Made by a program: the position numbers and the translations under genes. Shown here piece by piece: positions 6,762 to 13,955 of a DNA stretch of 14,563 nucleotides. The notes beneath the pieces are model-generated. The model made no database searches and had not been told where the DNA came from. It saw only the letters and a list, made by a program, of their open reading frames with translations. Position 1 is the stretch's first letter; every line of letters begins with the position of its first letter. Source of the stretch: Candidatus Saccharimonadota bacterium (GTDB lineage: Bacteria; Patescibacteriota; Saccharimonadia; Saccharimonadales; Saccharimonadaceae); assembly GCA_016199685.1 (NCBI GenBank), contig JACQGD010000055.1, positions 1 through 14,563 on the forward strand, in the 5' to 3' direction.

Positions 6762-7163
6762 CTACAGGTTTTCCATACTGTCGGCCATATCTTTGGATCG
6801 GATATGAAGCGGCAGTAACCACGGATACCTTATGTCGAGTTCTACATCTTCGAAAAGCTCGTCCATGTAACGGTCGACCCACTCGGGGTAGCTGTTGCAT
6901 GAGACGATAGAGCCACCGTACAACCCTTCCACTCGATCATCGAGTAGTGCTGAGTAGAGGAACCCGCTATCCTCCAATTGACTATCGATGACGACTGAAC
7001 TTGGCTGAAGATTGCGAGAGATGAGGTCTTTGTAACGACGCAGAGCCTCTTCGAGCCCGGTCGCGCCAATAACCTCTACGGACTCTAGTCCTGCTTTGAC
7101 GGCAGAGGTGAGTTTCGTGAGAAGCTCCACATCTTCGCTAGCGATTATGACGATGTAGTGCAT
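6762..7163 (-). CDS. Small receiver-like protein, stand-alone (function uncertain)
   Basis: A 133-residue soluble protein that resembles a degenerate response-regulator receiver domain. MHYIVIIASED starts like beta-1 plus an acidic pocket. SSVVIDSQLEDSGF (55-68) resembles the end of beta-3 with Asp60 at the phosphorylation position. SIVSCNSYPE (85-94) could be beta-4. The conserved beta-5 lysine is not visible, so phosphorylation may be lost. No output domain follows and no histidine kinase is nearby. It has a clear SD (AAGGAG, minus strand 7176-7171, seven bases before the ATG), its own -35/-10 promoter and its own terminator region, so it is a single-gene unit with a ~40-base leader. An unrelated small alpha/beta protein is the alternative. 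Confidence 0.6.
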   Translation of the reverse strand: MHYIVIIASEDVELLTKLTSAVKAGLESVEVIGATGLEEALRRYKDLISRNLQPSSVVIDSQLEDSGFLYSALLDDRVEGLYGGSIVSCNSYPEWVDRYMDELFEDVELDIRYPWLLPLHIRSKDMADSMENL

Positions 7164-7211
7164 GAATGAACTCCTTCGTGATCGTACTGTGAATATCGCG
7201 ATGGTTTCTAT

Positions 7212-7239
7212 ATCATACTATATCGATGTGTTCTGTCAA
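7212..7239 (-). promoter_or_regulatory. Sigma-70 promoter for the receiver-like gene
   Basis: On the minus strand, a perfect -35 TTGACA (7239-7234), 16-base spacer and TATGAT (7217-7212). Start is expected near 7205, giving a leader of about 40 bases containing the SD. The -10 region carries two CTATATC copies 10 bases apart (plus strand 7209-7215, 7219-7225). Confidence 0.65.
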
Positions 7240-7275
7240 TATCATGCTTGTAGAGATCGCTCATATCTGTTAAAG

Positions 7276-7314
7276 TACTATTAAAGGAAGCCCGTCAAAT
7301 CTGGGCATATTTTT
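7276..7314 (+). promoter_or_regulatory. typA leader with a hairpin between an SD-like site and the start codon
   Basis: TACTAT (7276-7281) is a possible -10 box with no good -35. AAAGGAAG (7283-7290) resembles an SD but lies 24 bases from the ATG at 7315. Between them GCCC (7290-7293) can pair with GGGC (7303-7306), followed by ATATTTTT up to the ATG. If this 4-bp hairpin forms, the SD-like site comes within about eight bases of the start. Hairpin plus T-run also resembles a weak terminator or attenuator. Confidence 0.35.
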
Positions 7315-9135
7315 ATGAAAGACCCTAAATTCATCAGGAACATTGCGATTATTGCGCACGTTGACCATGGAAAGACAACAATGGTTGATGGATTGCTTAA
7401 GCAATCAAACACATTCCGCTCAAATCAAGCGGAAATGGAGCAGTCACTCATCATGGATAGTGGCGATCAGGAACACGAACGTGGTATCACGATTACTGCA
7501 AAGCAGACATCAATCTATCACGGTGACTACAAAATCAACATTATCGACACACCAGGTCACGCCGACTTTAGCGGTGAAGTTGAGCGTACTCTCAACATGG
7601 CCGACGGTGTCCTTCTTGTCGTTGACGCTCAGGAAGGTCCAATGCCACAGACTAAGTTCGTACTTTCAAAAGCACTCGAACTTGGCCTTAAGCCAGTTGT
7701 TGTTATCAACAAAATCGACAAGCCTTCACGTCGCATTGACGAGGTAATTGATGAAGTCTCTGATCTCTTTTTGGAACTCGCTGTCGACGATAGCCAGCTT
7801 CATTACCCTGTGTACTACGCGATTGGCCGCGAAGGTAAAGCATGGACAAGTCTCCCAGACAACGCCGAAGAGGCAACTGACCTCACGCCAATCTTTGATG
7901 CAATCATCAATGACATTCCTGCACCAACAGTCGAAAGTGACAAGCCGTTTCAGCTTCTTGTTACGTCACTTCAGTACGATAACTTCCTTGGTAAGTACGC
8001 GATTGGTCGTATTACGCGAGGTTTTGTCAAAAAAGCGCAGCCAGTCGTGCTTATCAAACGTGACGGCACGCTCGTCAACGGCAAGATCGACAAGGTCTTT
8101 GGCTACCGTGGACTTAACCGCGAAGAGATCGACGAAGCTGGTGCAGGTGATATTGTTGCGCTTACAGGCGTCAGCGATGCACATATTGGTGAAACACTCG
8201 CCGACAGAGAGCATCCAGATGCGCTTCCTGTTATCGATGTCGAAGCGCCAACGCTTAGCATGTACCTGGGTCCAAATACGAGCCCACTAAAAGGTAAAGA
8301 GGCTGAGTTTAATACATCACGCCAAATTGGCGATCGTCTTAAGAAAGAGCTTGAAACTAACGTATCACTTCGCGTTGAAGATGATGGTATCGGATTTACT
8401 GTTTCGGGACGTGGTGAGCTCCACCTTTCTGTCCTTATTGAGACTCTTCGTCGTGAAGGCTTTGAGTTTGAAGTAGGCCGTCCGCAAGTTGTCACTATCG
8501 AAGAAGATGGTGAAGTCAAAGAGCCTGTCGAAGAACTATTGATTGAAGTATCAGGAGAATTCCTCGGTGCTGTCAGCCAAGAGCTTGGTACACGCCGGGC
8601 TGCACTGACGAAGCAGGAGCAGACAAGTAGCGGTACGACGCGAACGACATATATCTTGCCAACTCGTGCGATGATTGGTCTTCGAAACATCCTCCTTACA
8701 GCAACAAAGGGAACGGTTATCATTAACAGTCTTCCTCATGGCTATCAGCCAGTTGGTCCTCGTTTGCAGCAAACTCGCAATGGTGCGCTTGTTGCAACGG
8801 AAGCAGGTTCGACGACTGCATATGCACTTGATCTTGCAAGTGCGCGTGGTGAGCTCTATGTTGGCCCAGGAACGACAGTCTACCAAGGTATGGTTGTCGG
8901 TGTTTACAATCGTCAGGGTGATCTTGACGTCAACGTTTGCCGTGGTAAGCAGCTAACGAATATGCGTACGTCTTCAAGTGACGGTACGATCCAGTTGACG
9001 CCATTTACTGACCTTAGTCTTGAGCAGTCTATCGATTTCATCGAAGATGATGAGCTTCTTGAAGTAACGCCAAAATCAATCCGTATTCGGAAACGATTCC
9101 TTGATCCAAACCAGCGTAAGCGCGCAAAGAAGTAG
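7315..9135 (+). CDS. typA: Ribosome-associated GTPase TypA/BipA
   Basis: A translational GTPase related to EF-G and LepA that binds 70S ribosomes and aids 50S assembly and stress or cold growth in other bacteria. The 606-residue length is normal. G-domain motifs: AHVDHGKTT (14-22), ERGITI (55-60), DTPGH (79-83) and NKID (132-135). EF-G-like domains II, III and V follow (for example GRGELHLSVLIETLRREGFEFEVG in domain III), then the TypA-specific C-terminal domain (GELYVGPGTTVYQGMVVG, KQLTNMRTSSSDG, basic end KRFLDPNQRKRAKK). No SD sits at normal distance from the start; the leader may use a hairpin (separate entry). By eye the synonymous codon choice looks more biased than in neighbours, as expected for a well-expressed gene. 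Confidence 0.97.
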   Translation: MKDPKFIRNIAIIAHVDHGKTTMVDGLLKQSNTFRSNQAEMEQSLIMDSGDQEHERGITITAKQTSIYHGDYKINIIDTPGHADFSGEVERTLNMADGVLLVVDAQEGPMPQTKFVLSKALELGLKPVVVINKIDKPSRRIDEVIDEVSDLFLELAVDDSQLHYPVYYAIGREGKAWTSLPDNAEEATDLTPIFDAIINDIPAPTVESDKPFQLLVTSLQYDNFLGKYAIGRITRGFVKKAQPVVLIKRDGTLVNGKIDKVFGYRGLNREEIDEAGAGDIVALTGVSDAHIGETLADREHPDALPVIDVEAPTLSMYLGPNTSPLKGKEAEFNTSRQIGDRLKKELETNVSLRVEDDGIGFTVSGRGELHLSVLIETLRREGFEFEVGRPQVVTIEEDGEVKEPVEELLIEVSGEFLGAVSQELGTRRAALTKQEQTSSGTTRTTYILPTRAMIGLRNILLTATKGTVIINSLPHGYQPVGPRLQQTRNGALVATEAGSTTAYALDLASARGELYVGPGTTVYQGMVVGVYNRQGDLDVNVCRGKQLTNMRTSSSDGTIQLTPFTDLSLEQSIDFIEDDELLEVTPKSIRIRKRFLDPNQRKRAKK

Positions 9136-9152
9136 ACGTTTCTTATAAAAAA

Positions 9153-9193
9153 TTCTCCAAATAATCTCGGGATGGGGTTATTTGGAGAAGGAG
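9153..9193 (+). promoter_or_regulatory. Hairpin covering part of the Nudix gene SD
   Basis: TTCTCCAAATAA (9153-9164) and TTATTTGGAGAA (9178-9189) form a perfect 12-bp stem with a 13-base loop. The right arm contains GGAG and the first two bases of the second SD copy AAGGAG (9188-9193), which lies five bases before the ATG at 9199. Folding would hinder ribosome binding. On the plus strand no T-run follows, so it is not a normal typA terminator; on the minus strand it is followed by TTTTTT. Confidence 0.55.
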
Positions 9194-9198
9194 AAAAA

Positions 9199-9636
9199 AT
9201 GATACAACCAATAAGTGTATACCCCGAGGCATTTTACCGTGTTTCGGTAAAAATCATTATTCGTGACGGCGACAAAGTGTTGGCTGTCAAAGAGAATGTG
9301 GACGCCTGGACATTACCTGGTGGTGGAGTCGACCACGGTGAGGTTCTTGACAAGGCGATAATGCGCGAACTATTCGAGGAAACTAAGATAACGCAGACTC
9401 CGACGATAAAACTCATCGGGACGGACACCTATTATCGCCCGATTGAGCAGGACTGGATATTTTGGATTGTCGCTGAGGCAACATTTGACGAGCCGCTTAC
9501 ATACGGCATCGGAGACGATTGCACGGCGGTCGAGTTCATCGATCCGACTACGCTCAAGGAGAGTGCGCATCGGCCAGAGCAGCTCGTGTATAAATGGAGC
9601 GTTGACCCAGACTTTGAAATATCGAAGTATAAGTAA
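9199..9636 (+). CDS. Nudix hydrolase
   Basis: Nudix enzymes cleave nucleoside diphosphates linked to another group, for example oxidised dNTPs or NDP-sugars; the substrate is not readable here. From the ATG at 9199 the protein has 145 residues. The Nudix box lies at about residues 42-64: G-x5-E (GGVDHGE), then REL and FEETKI. It matches the consensus except that the late glycine (EExGU) is lysine. The catalytic glutamates of REL-FEE are present. A longer start at 9172 is in frame, but that ATG is in the loop of the upstream hairpin, while 9199 has AAGGAG at a five-base spacing. The gene lies 63 bases after typA and ends just before a strong terminator, so it may be co-transcribed with typA. 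Confidence 0.88.
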   Translation: MIQPISVYPEAFYRVSVKIIIRDGDKVLAVKENVDAWTLPGGGVDHGEVLDKAIMRELFEETKITQTPTIKLIGTDTYYRPIEQDWIFWIVAEATFDEPLTYGIGDDCTAVEFIDPTTLKESAHRPEQLVYKWSVDPDFEISKYK

Positions 9637-9641
9637 TATCA

Positions 9642-9675
9642 AAATAGCCGACTCGTATGAGTCGGCTATTTCTTT
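9642..9675 (+). terminator. Rho-independent terminator after the Nudix gene
   Basis: AAATAGCCGACTC (9642-9654) pairs perfectly with GAGTCGGCTATTT (9659-9671) around a GTAT loop, followed by CTTT. The stem is GC-rich in the middle, has A/T flanks and begins five bases after the stop codon. It should end the typA-Nudix transcript. Confidence 0.9.
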
Positions 9676-9677
9676 AC

Positions 9678-9820
9678 TTACCACGCTATTCGAATCGGAC
9701 TATAATCCGTTTTCGTTGCATCTTCCTCTTTTCTTTTTAATTGTGATGTTTGTTTGTGTTTGCAATCACATATTCTTATAATAGCATAAGCTTAATAAAA
9801 TGTCAATAAGTATTTATAAT
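9678..9820 (+). promoter_or_regulatory. Promoter-rich gap upstream of trehalase: three candidate promoters
   Basis: No gene is seen between the terminator and the trehalase. Three -35/-10 pairs with exact 17-base spacers and a perfect TATAAT can be drawn: TTACCA/TATAAT (9678-9706), TTGTGT/TATAAT (9754-9782) and TTAATA/TATAAT (9792-9820). The -35 boxes are only partial matches and the region is AT-rich, so one or more may be chance. TGTGAT (9743-9748) and ATCACA (9765-9770) form an inverted repeat spanning the second one. Confidence 0.4.
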
Positions 9821-9836
9821 ATTTAAATCTTCATCA

Positions 9837-9865
9837 TTGCACCGGCCAACCATAGCCACTATACT
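9837..9865 (+). promoter_or_regulatory. Promoter directly upstream of the trehalase start
   Basis: TTGCAC (9837-9842), 17-base spacer, TATACT (9860-9865). The box ends ten bases before the ATG at 9876, giving a leader of only a few bases. The TTG of the -35 box is the same triplet that could otherwise be taken as an upstream in-frame start, which supports the ATG. Confidence 0.6.
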
Positions 9866-9875
9866 AAATGAAGTA

Positions 9876-11465
9876 ATGGCGCGAAAAATAAAGTTAACAC
9901 TTCCGAGTGACGAAAAAATAAAGTCAGCCCTCGTTGCAACGACGGGCACTTTATTGCGCGCCCAAAAAAGTCCCGACGAGGCATTGGGTGAATTATTCGC
10001 TGATGTACAAAAAAGTCGCGTGTATGATGACGGCATGACATTTATGCAGTTGATTCCTCGCAAGCGTAGCCAGCAAATCAAGAAAGAATATGCGGTTGAG
10101 AAAAAGGATCCAAACTTTGATCTCCGTGAGTTTGTGAATCGTCATTTTTATTCGTTCGAGCATAAGCCGAGTGAGTATTATAGCAATTCTGATCATACGG
10201 CACGCGAGCATATCGAAGAACTATGGAGCGTGCTTGAGCGTAAGAGTCGACGTGATCGTGGGTCGCTTATAGCGCTACCAAACCCTTATGTCGTGCCTGG
10301 CGGGCGATTCAGCGAGCAGTTCTACTGGGATAGCTATTTCATCATGCTCGGCCTTGCTGCCGACAAGCGCTGGGGTACGATCGAAGGAATGATGAAAAAT
10401 TATGCGCATATGATTCGTAAGTTTGGATTTATTCCGACAGCGAATCGCACGTATTTCCTTTCTCGTTCTCAACCGCCATTCTTTTCTCATATGGTCCGGC
10501 TGCTTGCACGGCATAACGGCCGGCGTCGCACATACTTAGAGTATCTGCCGTACATGCTTGCCGAGTATCGGTTCTGGGTTAAGGGTCGCCGATCGGTCAC
10601 GACGCATATTGACACGCGGGCATTTGCGCGAGTGGTGCAAATGCCAAACGGCGTCAATCTCAATCGTTATTTCGATAACAAAACGACACCACGTCCGGAA
10701 ATGATGTGGGATGACCTAGAGACTGCGAAGCGAGCACAGCTTCATGATACCGATAAGCTGTATCTTGATCTGCGTGCTGGTGCGGAATCGGGCTGGGACT
10801 TTAGTAGTCGTTGGTTCGCTGATCCTATGGAAATATCGTCGATTCATACGACCGATATCGTACCCGTTGATTTAAATTGTTTGCTCTATCATCTTGAGAC
10901 GACGATTGCTGAAACCTACCGCTTGATGTTCCAGCCACTCCTTGCGCGAAAGTTTCAAACACTCGCTGAACGACGGGCGAGCACGATGCTTAAGTATATG
11001 TGGAGCGAAGAAGAGCAGTTCTTTATGGACTACGATTTCCGCAAAGCAAAGTCAACGGCAAGTGTGACGCTTGCTGGCGTCTACCCACTATTTGTAAAAG
11101 TTGCGACTCCTAAACAAGCGCAAGCGGTTGCTGATCGGATCGAGAAAGATTTCCTCAAAAAGGGTGGACTAGTAACGACGCTTATCGACAATGGGCAGCA
11201 ATGGGATAGTCCGAATGGCTGGGCGCCGCTCCACTGGGTGGTGATTCAGGGACTTCGTGAGTATGGTCACTACGCACTTGCTGACAAAATCAAAAGTGCG
11301 TGGATTCAGACATGCAGTGGTGTGTTTGACCGTGAACGCAAGATGGTAGAGAAGTACGATGTGACGAGTGAGTCTGGTCTTGGCGGCGGCGGAGAGTATG
11401 AACTCCAAGATGGATTCGGCTGGACGAACGGTGTTATGGCCGCGCTTCTCGATGAAAAAGACTGA
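9876..11465 (+). CDS. treF: Cytoplasmic alpha,alpha-trehalase, GH37
   Basis: Hydrolyses trehalose to two glucose molecules. The 529-residue protein from ATG 9876 fits the GH37 length. Trehalase signature 1, PGGRFSEQFYWDSY, is at about residues 141-154; signature 2, QQWDSPNGWAP, at about 441-451. Catalytic residues by comparison with E. coli enzymes are Asp308 (ESGWDFSSRW) and Glu507 (GGGGEYELQDGFGWTNGV). There is no signal peptide, so the enzyme should be cytoplasmic (TreF type). The frame is open upstream to a TTG at 9837, but that triplet is the -35 box of the promoter. No SD is present. The glycosyltransferase starts 55 bases downstream on the same strand, suggesting a linked sugar function. 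No trehalose synthesis or uptake genes are visible. Confidence 0.92.
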   Translation: MARKIKLTLPSDEKIKSALVATTGTLLRAQKSPDEALGELFADVQKSRVYDDGMTFMQLIPRKRSQQIKKEYAVEKKDPNFDLREFVNRHFYSFEHKPSEYYSNSDHTAREHIEELWSVLERKSRRDRGSLIALPNPYVVPGGRFSEQFYWDSYFIMLGLAADKRWGTIEGMMKNYAHMIRKFGFIPTANRTYFLSRSQPPFFSHMVRLLARHNGRRRTYLEYLPYMLAEYRFWVKGRRSVTTHIDTRAFARVVQMPNGVNLNRYFDNKTTPRPEMMWDDLETAKRAQLHDTDKLYLDLRAGAESGWDFSSRWFADPMEISSIHTTDIVPVDLNCLLYHLETTIAETYRLMFQPLLARKFQTLAERRASTMLKYMWSEEEQFFMDYDFRKAKSTASVTLAGVYPLFVKVATPKQAQAVADRIEKDFLKKGGLVTTLIDNGQQWDSPNGWAPLHWVVIQGLREYGHYALADKIKSAWIQTCSGVFDRERKMVEKYDVTSESGLGGGGEYELQDGFGWTNGVMAALLDEKD

Positions 11466-11496
11466 TTGTTAAAAATTGTACAACACTTATAGTGTT
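11466..11496 (+). promoter_or_regulatory. Candidate promoter with inverted repeat before the glycosyltransferase
   Basis: TTGTTA (11466-11471), 16-base spacer, TATAGT (11488-11493). AACACT-TAT-AGTGTT (11482-11496) is a perfect 6-bp inverted repeat that overlaps the -10 box. It may be an operator or a weak terminator of the trehalase mRNA. A start near 11500 leaves about 20 leader bases without an SD. Confidence 0.4.
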
Positions 11497-11520
11497 TCTG
11501 TGGTTAACTAGTTATACCCA

Positions 11521-12711
11521 ATGAACAAATCTATGAAGATAGCTATCATGGTACATGGCTATATTCCTATGCCAAGGCCTAGTGATATGATCTATGCACC
11601 AATCGACCTTGCTATACAAATCGCAAAAGGCCTAGGCGAACGTGGACATCAGGTGACACTCTTTTCGCCGCTTGGAACAGAAGTCCACGGTCAAAATATT
11701 ACCGTCGAAACGATGAACCTTCGGCCGCTTGCTCGCAATCAGACCGAGTTTACGAAGCTACTTGAAAACACTGAATTCCTCTCGCATGACGTCCATGGAC
11801 TGTGGGATCGTTACATGGTCAACGAAATGTTTATGCGCGCCCAAGCGGGTGAGTATGATGTACTATTCTTTCATCATCCAGAATCAGCGCTTTCGACAGC
11901 GGCAAAATATCTCGGCGTTCCTGTTGTGTATACGCTCCATGATCCTATCTATCAGTGGTACCGTGAATTATTTGAGCTCTATCAGACACCAAATCAGCAC
12001 TATATTTCTATTTCCAACAATCAACGGCGCGACGCCCCCGATCTTCCATACACCGCTACTGTCTATAATGGTACTGACGTGTCGTTATTTAACTTTTCGG
12101 ATACACATGACGACTATCTTTTGTATGCTGGACGCATTGCACCCGAAAAAGGTGTGAAAGAAGCGATTCAAGTTGCGAAAGAATCGCATCATCGCTTGCT
12201 TATTATTGGGCCGATTAACCACGGCAGTAAAGATTACTTTGATCAATACATAAAGCCTCATCTCGATGACCAAATACTCTACCTTGGGCGAATGGATCAA
12301 GATCAACTTCCGAAGTACTATCAAAAAGCAAAAGCTGTCCTGACACCGATTCAATGGGAAGAGCCATTTGGCCTGACGACAATCGAAGCAATGGCTTGTG
12401 GCACGCCGGTCATTTCACTTCATCGTGGGGCAGCTCCTGAAATTATTGTCGATGGCAAAACTGGGTTTGTTGTGCAGAGTATCGGTGAAATGATTGCTGC
12501 GGTCGGTAAAATCGGTACGATCAAAAGAAGTGATTGCCGCGATCATGTGGCACGTAAATTTACCGTTGATCAAATGGTTGATGGCTACGAACAAGCCTTT
12601 AGCGCAGTTATTGCCGCTCAGAAACCTATCGCGGTCGTAAAGACAAAGAAGTTTATTCGAAAGAATATTACGCGTGTTAAAAATGTACTACCGAAACTGC
12701 CAAAAAGTTAA
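11521..12711 (+). CDS. Family 4 glycosyltransferase (GT-B fold)
   Basis: A 396-residue GT4 enzyme that transfers a sugar from a nucleotide-sugar donor; the acceptor is unknown. The N-terminal Rossmann lobe starts MKIAIMVHGYIPMP, with IAKGLGERGHQVTLFSP (34-50) as the usual helix-strand unit. The donor lobe begins around YAGRIAPEKGV (202-212). The E-x7-E motif is EPFGLTTIE with Glu281 and Glu289, followed by AMACGTPVI. The last ~35 residues are very basic (KTKKFIRKNITRVKNVLPKLPK), which could give peripheral membrane or nucleic-acid contact. An alternative start is Met5. Position after the trehalase suggests a role in glycan or trehalose-related metabolism, but sucrose/trehalose-type specificity cannot be assigned. 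It ends one base before the convergent rarA stop. Confidence 0.85.
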   Translation: MNKSMKIAIMVHGYIPMPRPSDMIYAPIDLAIQIAKGLGERGHQVTLFSPLGTEVHGQNITVETMNLRPLARNQTEFTKLLENTEFLSHDVHGLWDRYMVNEMFMRAQAGEYDVLFFHHPESALSTAAKYLGVPVVYTLHDPIYQWYRELFELYQTPNQHYISISNNQRRDAPDLPYTATVYNGTDVSLFNFSDTHDDYLLYAGRIAPEKGVKEAIQVAKESHHRLLIIGPINHGSKDYFDQYIKPHLDDQILYLGRMDQDQLPKYYQKAKAVLTPIQWEEPFGLTTIEAMACGTPVISLHRGAAPEIIVDGKTGFVVQSIGEMIAAVGKIGTIKRSDCRDHVARKFTVDQMVDGYEQAFSAVIAAQKPIAVVKTKKFIRKNITRVKNVLPKLPKS

Positions 12712-12712
12712 T

Positions 12713-13888
12713 TTAAAATATCTTTTTGTCCGATAGCTCGTCTGGTAGGAAGCCTTTATTGTGCTTGAAGTCGGCTTCCCATTTATAATCCTTGGCATAG
12801 CCGAGGTCTTTCATGAGTTTTGTCGGAGCATTGCGCAAATGAATAGGCACCTGGGCATCGGGGTACTGCTTGGCAAGTGACTGAGCGGCATACATCGCAT
12901 CGGTAGTTGCACGTGATTTCTCGGACTTCGCTAGGGCCGTGGCGACATGGAAGAGGATATACGATGATTCGGGCATGCCGATACGCTCGACGGCCTGGAA
13001 CGCATTCAACGCAAGCCCCAGGGCGCCATTGCCTGCAAGGCCGATGTCTTCACTTGCGAAGATAACCATGCGGCGGGCGATGAATTTTGCATCTTCGCCA
13101 GCATCAATCATGCGAGCAAGGTAGTAAAGTGTTGCATCGACGTTACTTCCGCGCATACTCTTGATAAATGCTGATATGACGTTGTAATGCATTTCACCTT
13201 TTTTGTCGTAGCCTGGCACGCGTTTTTGCGCTGCGACTTTCACGACTTCTGGCGTAACCTTACTTTCGTTCATACTGAGTGATAGTTCTAAGTTGCCAAG
13301 TGCAACACGGGCGTCACCGCCAGAAAGTTCAGCTAAGTAGTCAAGTGCTTTTGGGGTGACGAGTTTAGCTTTGTCGAGTTCTTTGAGGGCGCGCTTGAGA
13401 ATATTGATGATTTCATCTTTGGTAAGGGGTTGTAGTACGAGTACACGACTGCGTGAGAGGAGTGGGTTGATAACCTCAAAACTTGGATTTTCAGTCGTTG
13501 CGCCAATGAGGGTAATAAGCCCCGACTCAACATGGGGTAAAAACGCATCCTGCTGGGCTTTATTGAACCTATGAATCTCGTCGACAAAGAGGACAGTACG
13601 AAGTTGGAGGTTCCAGTTTTGTCGAGCGTGCTCGATCACTTTTTCAACGTCTTTTTTGCCACTTGTGACTGCCGAGAGTTCGATGAACTCAGCTTCAACT
13701 CCTTCGGCAATAATTCGCGCGAGAGTTGTCTTGCCACTACCGGGAGGTCCCCAAAGGATAAGACTGACCGGCTCTTTGCGTTTAACGATCTGACGCAAAA
13801 TTTCCCCATCATTAAGAAGGTGGGTTTGACCAATCACCTCATCAAGCGTTGTCGGCCGCATTCTCTCGGCCAAAGGAACTCGTTGCAT
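12713..13888 (-). CDS. rarA: Replication-associated recombination protein A (AAA+ ATPase)
   Basis: RarA/MgsA, homologous to eukaryotic WRNIP1, acts at stalled replication forks and interacts with SSB. The 391-residue length is slightly short of the usual ~430-450. AAA+ motifs are intact: Walker A GPPGSGKTT (47-55), Walker B LFVDEIH (100-106), sensor 1 GATTEN (129-134) and an SRSR arginine-finger region (145-148). The clamp-loader-like lid and the MgsA C-terminal tetramerisation region follow (SAFIKSMRGSNVDATLYYLARMIDAGED; ASEDIGLA). The minus-strand start has TATAAT six bases upstream and no SD. It converges on the glycosyltransferase with one base between stop codons. Confidence 0.95.
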   Translation of the reverse strand: MQRVPLAERMRPTTLDEVIGQTHLLNDGEILRQIVKRKEPVSLILWGPPGSGKTTLARIIAEGVEAEFIELSAVTSGKKDVEKVIEHARQNWNLQLRTVLFVDEIHRFNKAQQDAFLPHVESGLITLIGATTENPSFEVINPLLSRSRVLVLQPLTKDEIINILKRALKELDKAKLVTPKALDYLAELSGGDARVALGNLELSLSMNESKVTPEVVKVAAQKRVPGYDKKGEMHYNVISAFIKSMRGSNVDATLYYLARMIDAGEDAKFIARRMVIFASEDIGLAGNGALGLALNAFQAVERIGMPESSYILFHVATALAKSEKSRATTDAMYAAQSLAKQYPDAQVPIHLRNAPTKLMKDLGYAKDYKWEADFKHNKGFLPDELSDKKIF

Positions 13889-13894
13889 GTATCT

Positions 13895-13900
13895 ATTATA
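13895..13900 (-). promoter_or_regulatory. -10 box of rarA, predicted leaderless start
   Basis: A perfect TATAAT on the minus strand ends six bases (AGATAC) before the rarA ATG. No convincing -35 and no SD are present. The divergent ddl promoter lies about 45 bases away. Confidence 0.55.
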
Positions 13901-13940
13901 CCCCGAATGATAGTAGGGAGGGTGTGCGGCTTTTCAGAAG

Positions 13941-13949
13941 TGTTACAAT
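13941..13949 (+). promoter_or_regulatory. Extended -10 promoter element of ddl, predicted leaderless start
   Basis: TGTTACAAT is an extended -10 box (TACAAT at 13944-13949) that ends six bases before the ATG at 13956. No SD and no strong -35. It faces away from the rarA promoter across a 67-base divergent gap. Confidence 0.55.
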
Positions 13950-13955
13950 AGAATC

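Noticed and set aside
9153..9189. Hairpin after typA as a typA terminator
   Set aside because: On the plus strand it is followed by GGAGAAAAAATG, not a T-run. It overlaps the Nudix SD, so a translational role is more likely.
9172..9198. Longer Nudix start at ATG 9172
   Set aside because: It lies in the loop of the upstream hairpin and has no SD, while ATG 9199 has AAGGAG at five bases and gives a normal Nudix N-terminus.
9685..9715. tRNA-like fragment (TTCGAATC followed by GGACTATAATCC)
   Set aside because: The T-loop-like string has no matching stem on either strand and no acceptor or CCA can be found. Chance resemblance in an AT-rich gap.
9837..9875. Upstream in-frame TTG start adding 13 residues to the trehalase
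   Set aside because: The TTG is part of a TTGCAC -35 box with a correctly spaced TATACT, and that promoter starts transcription downstream of it. The added residues match nothing known in the family.
13571..13951. Plus-strand ORF of 126 residues opposite the start of rarA
   Set aside because: It is antisense to a strongly conserved AAA+ domain, has no SD or family resemblance, and covers the rarA promoter. Other long overlapping frames in typA, uvrC and trehalase were rejected for the same reason.
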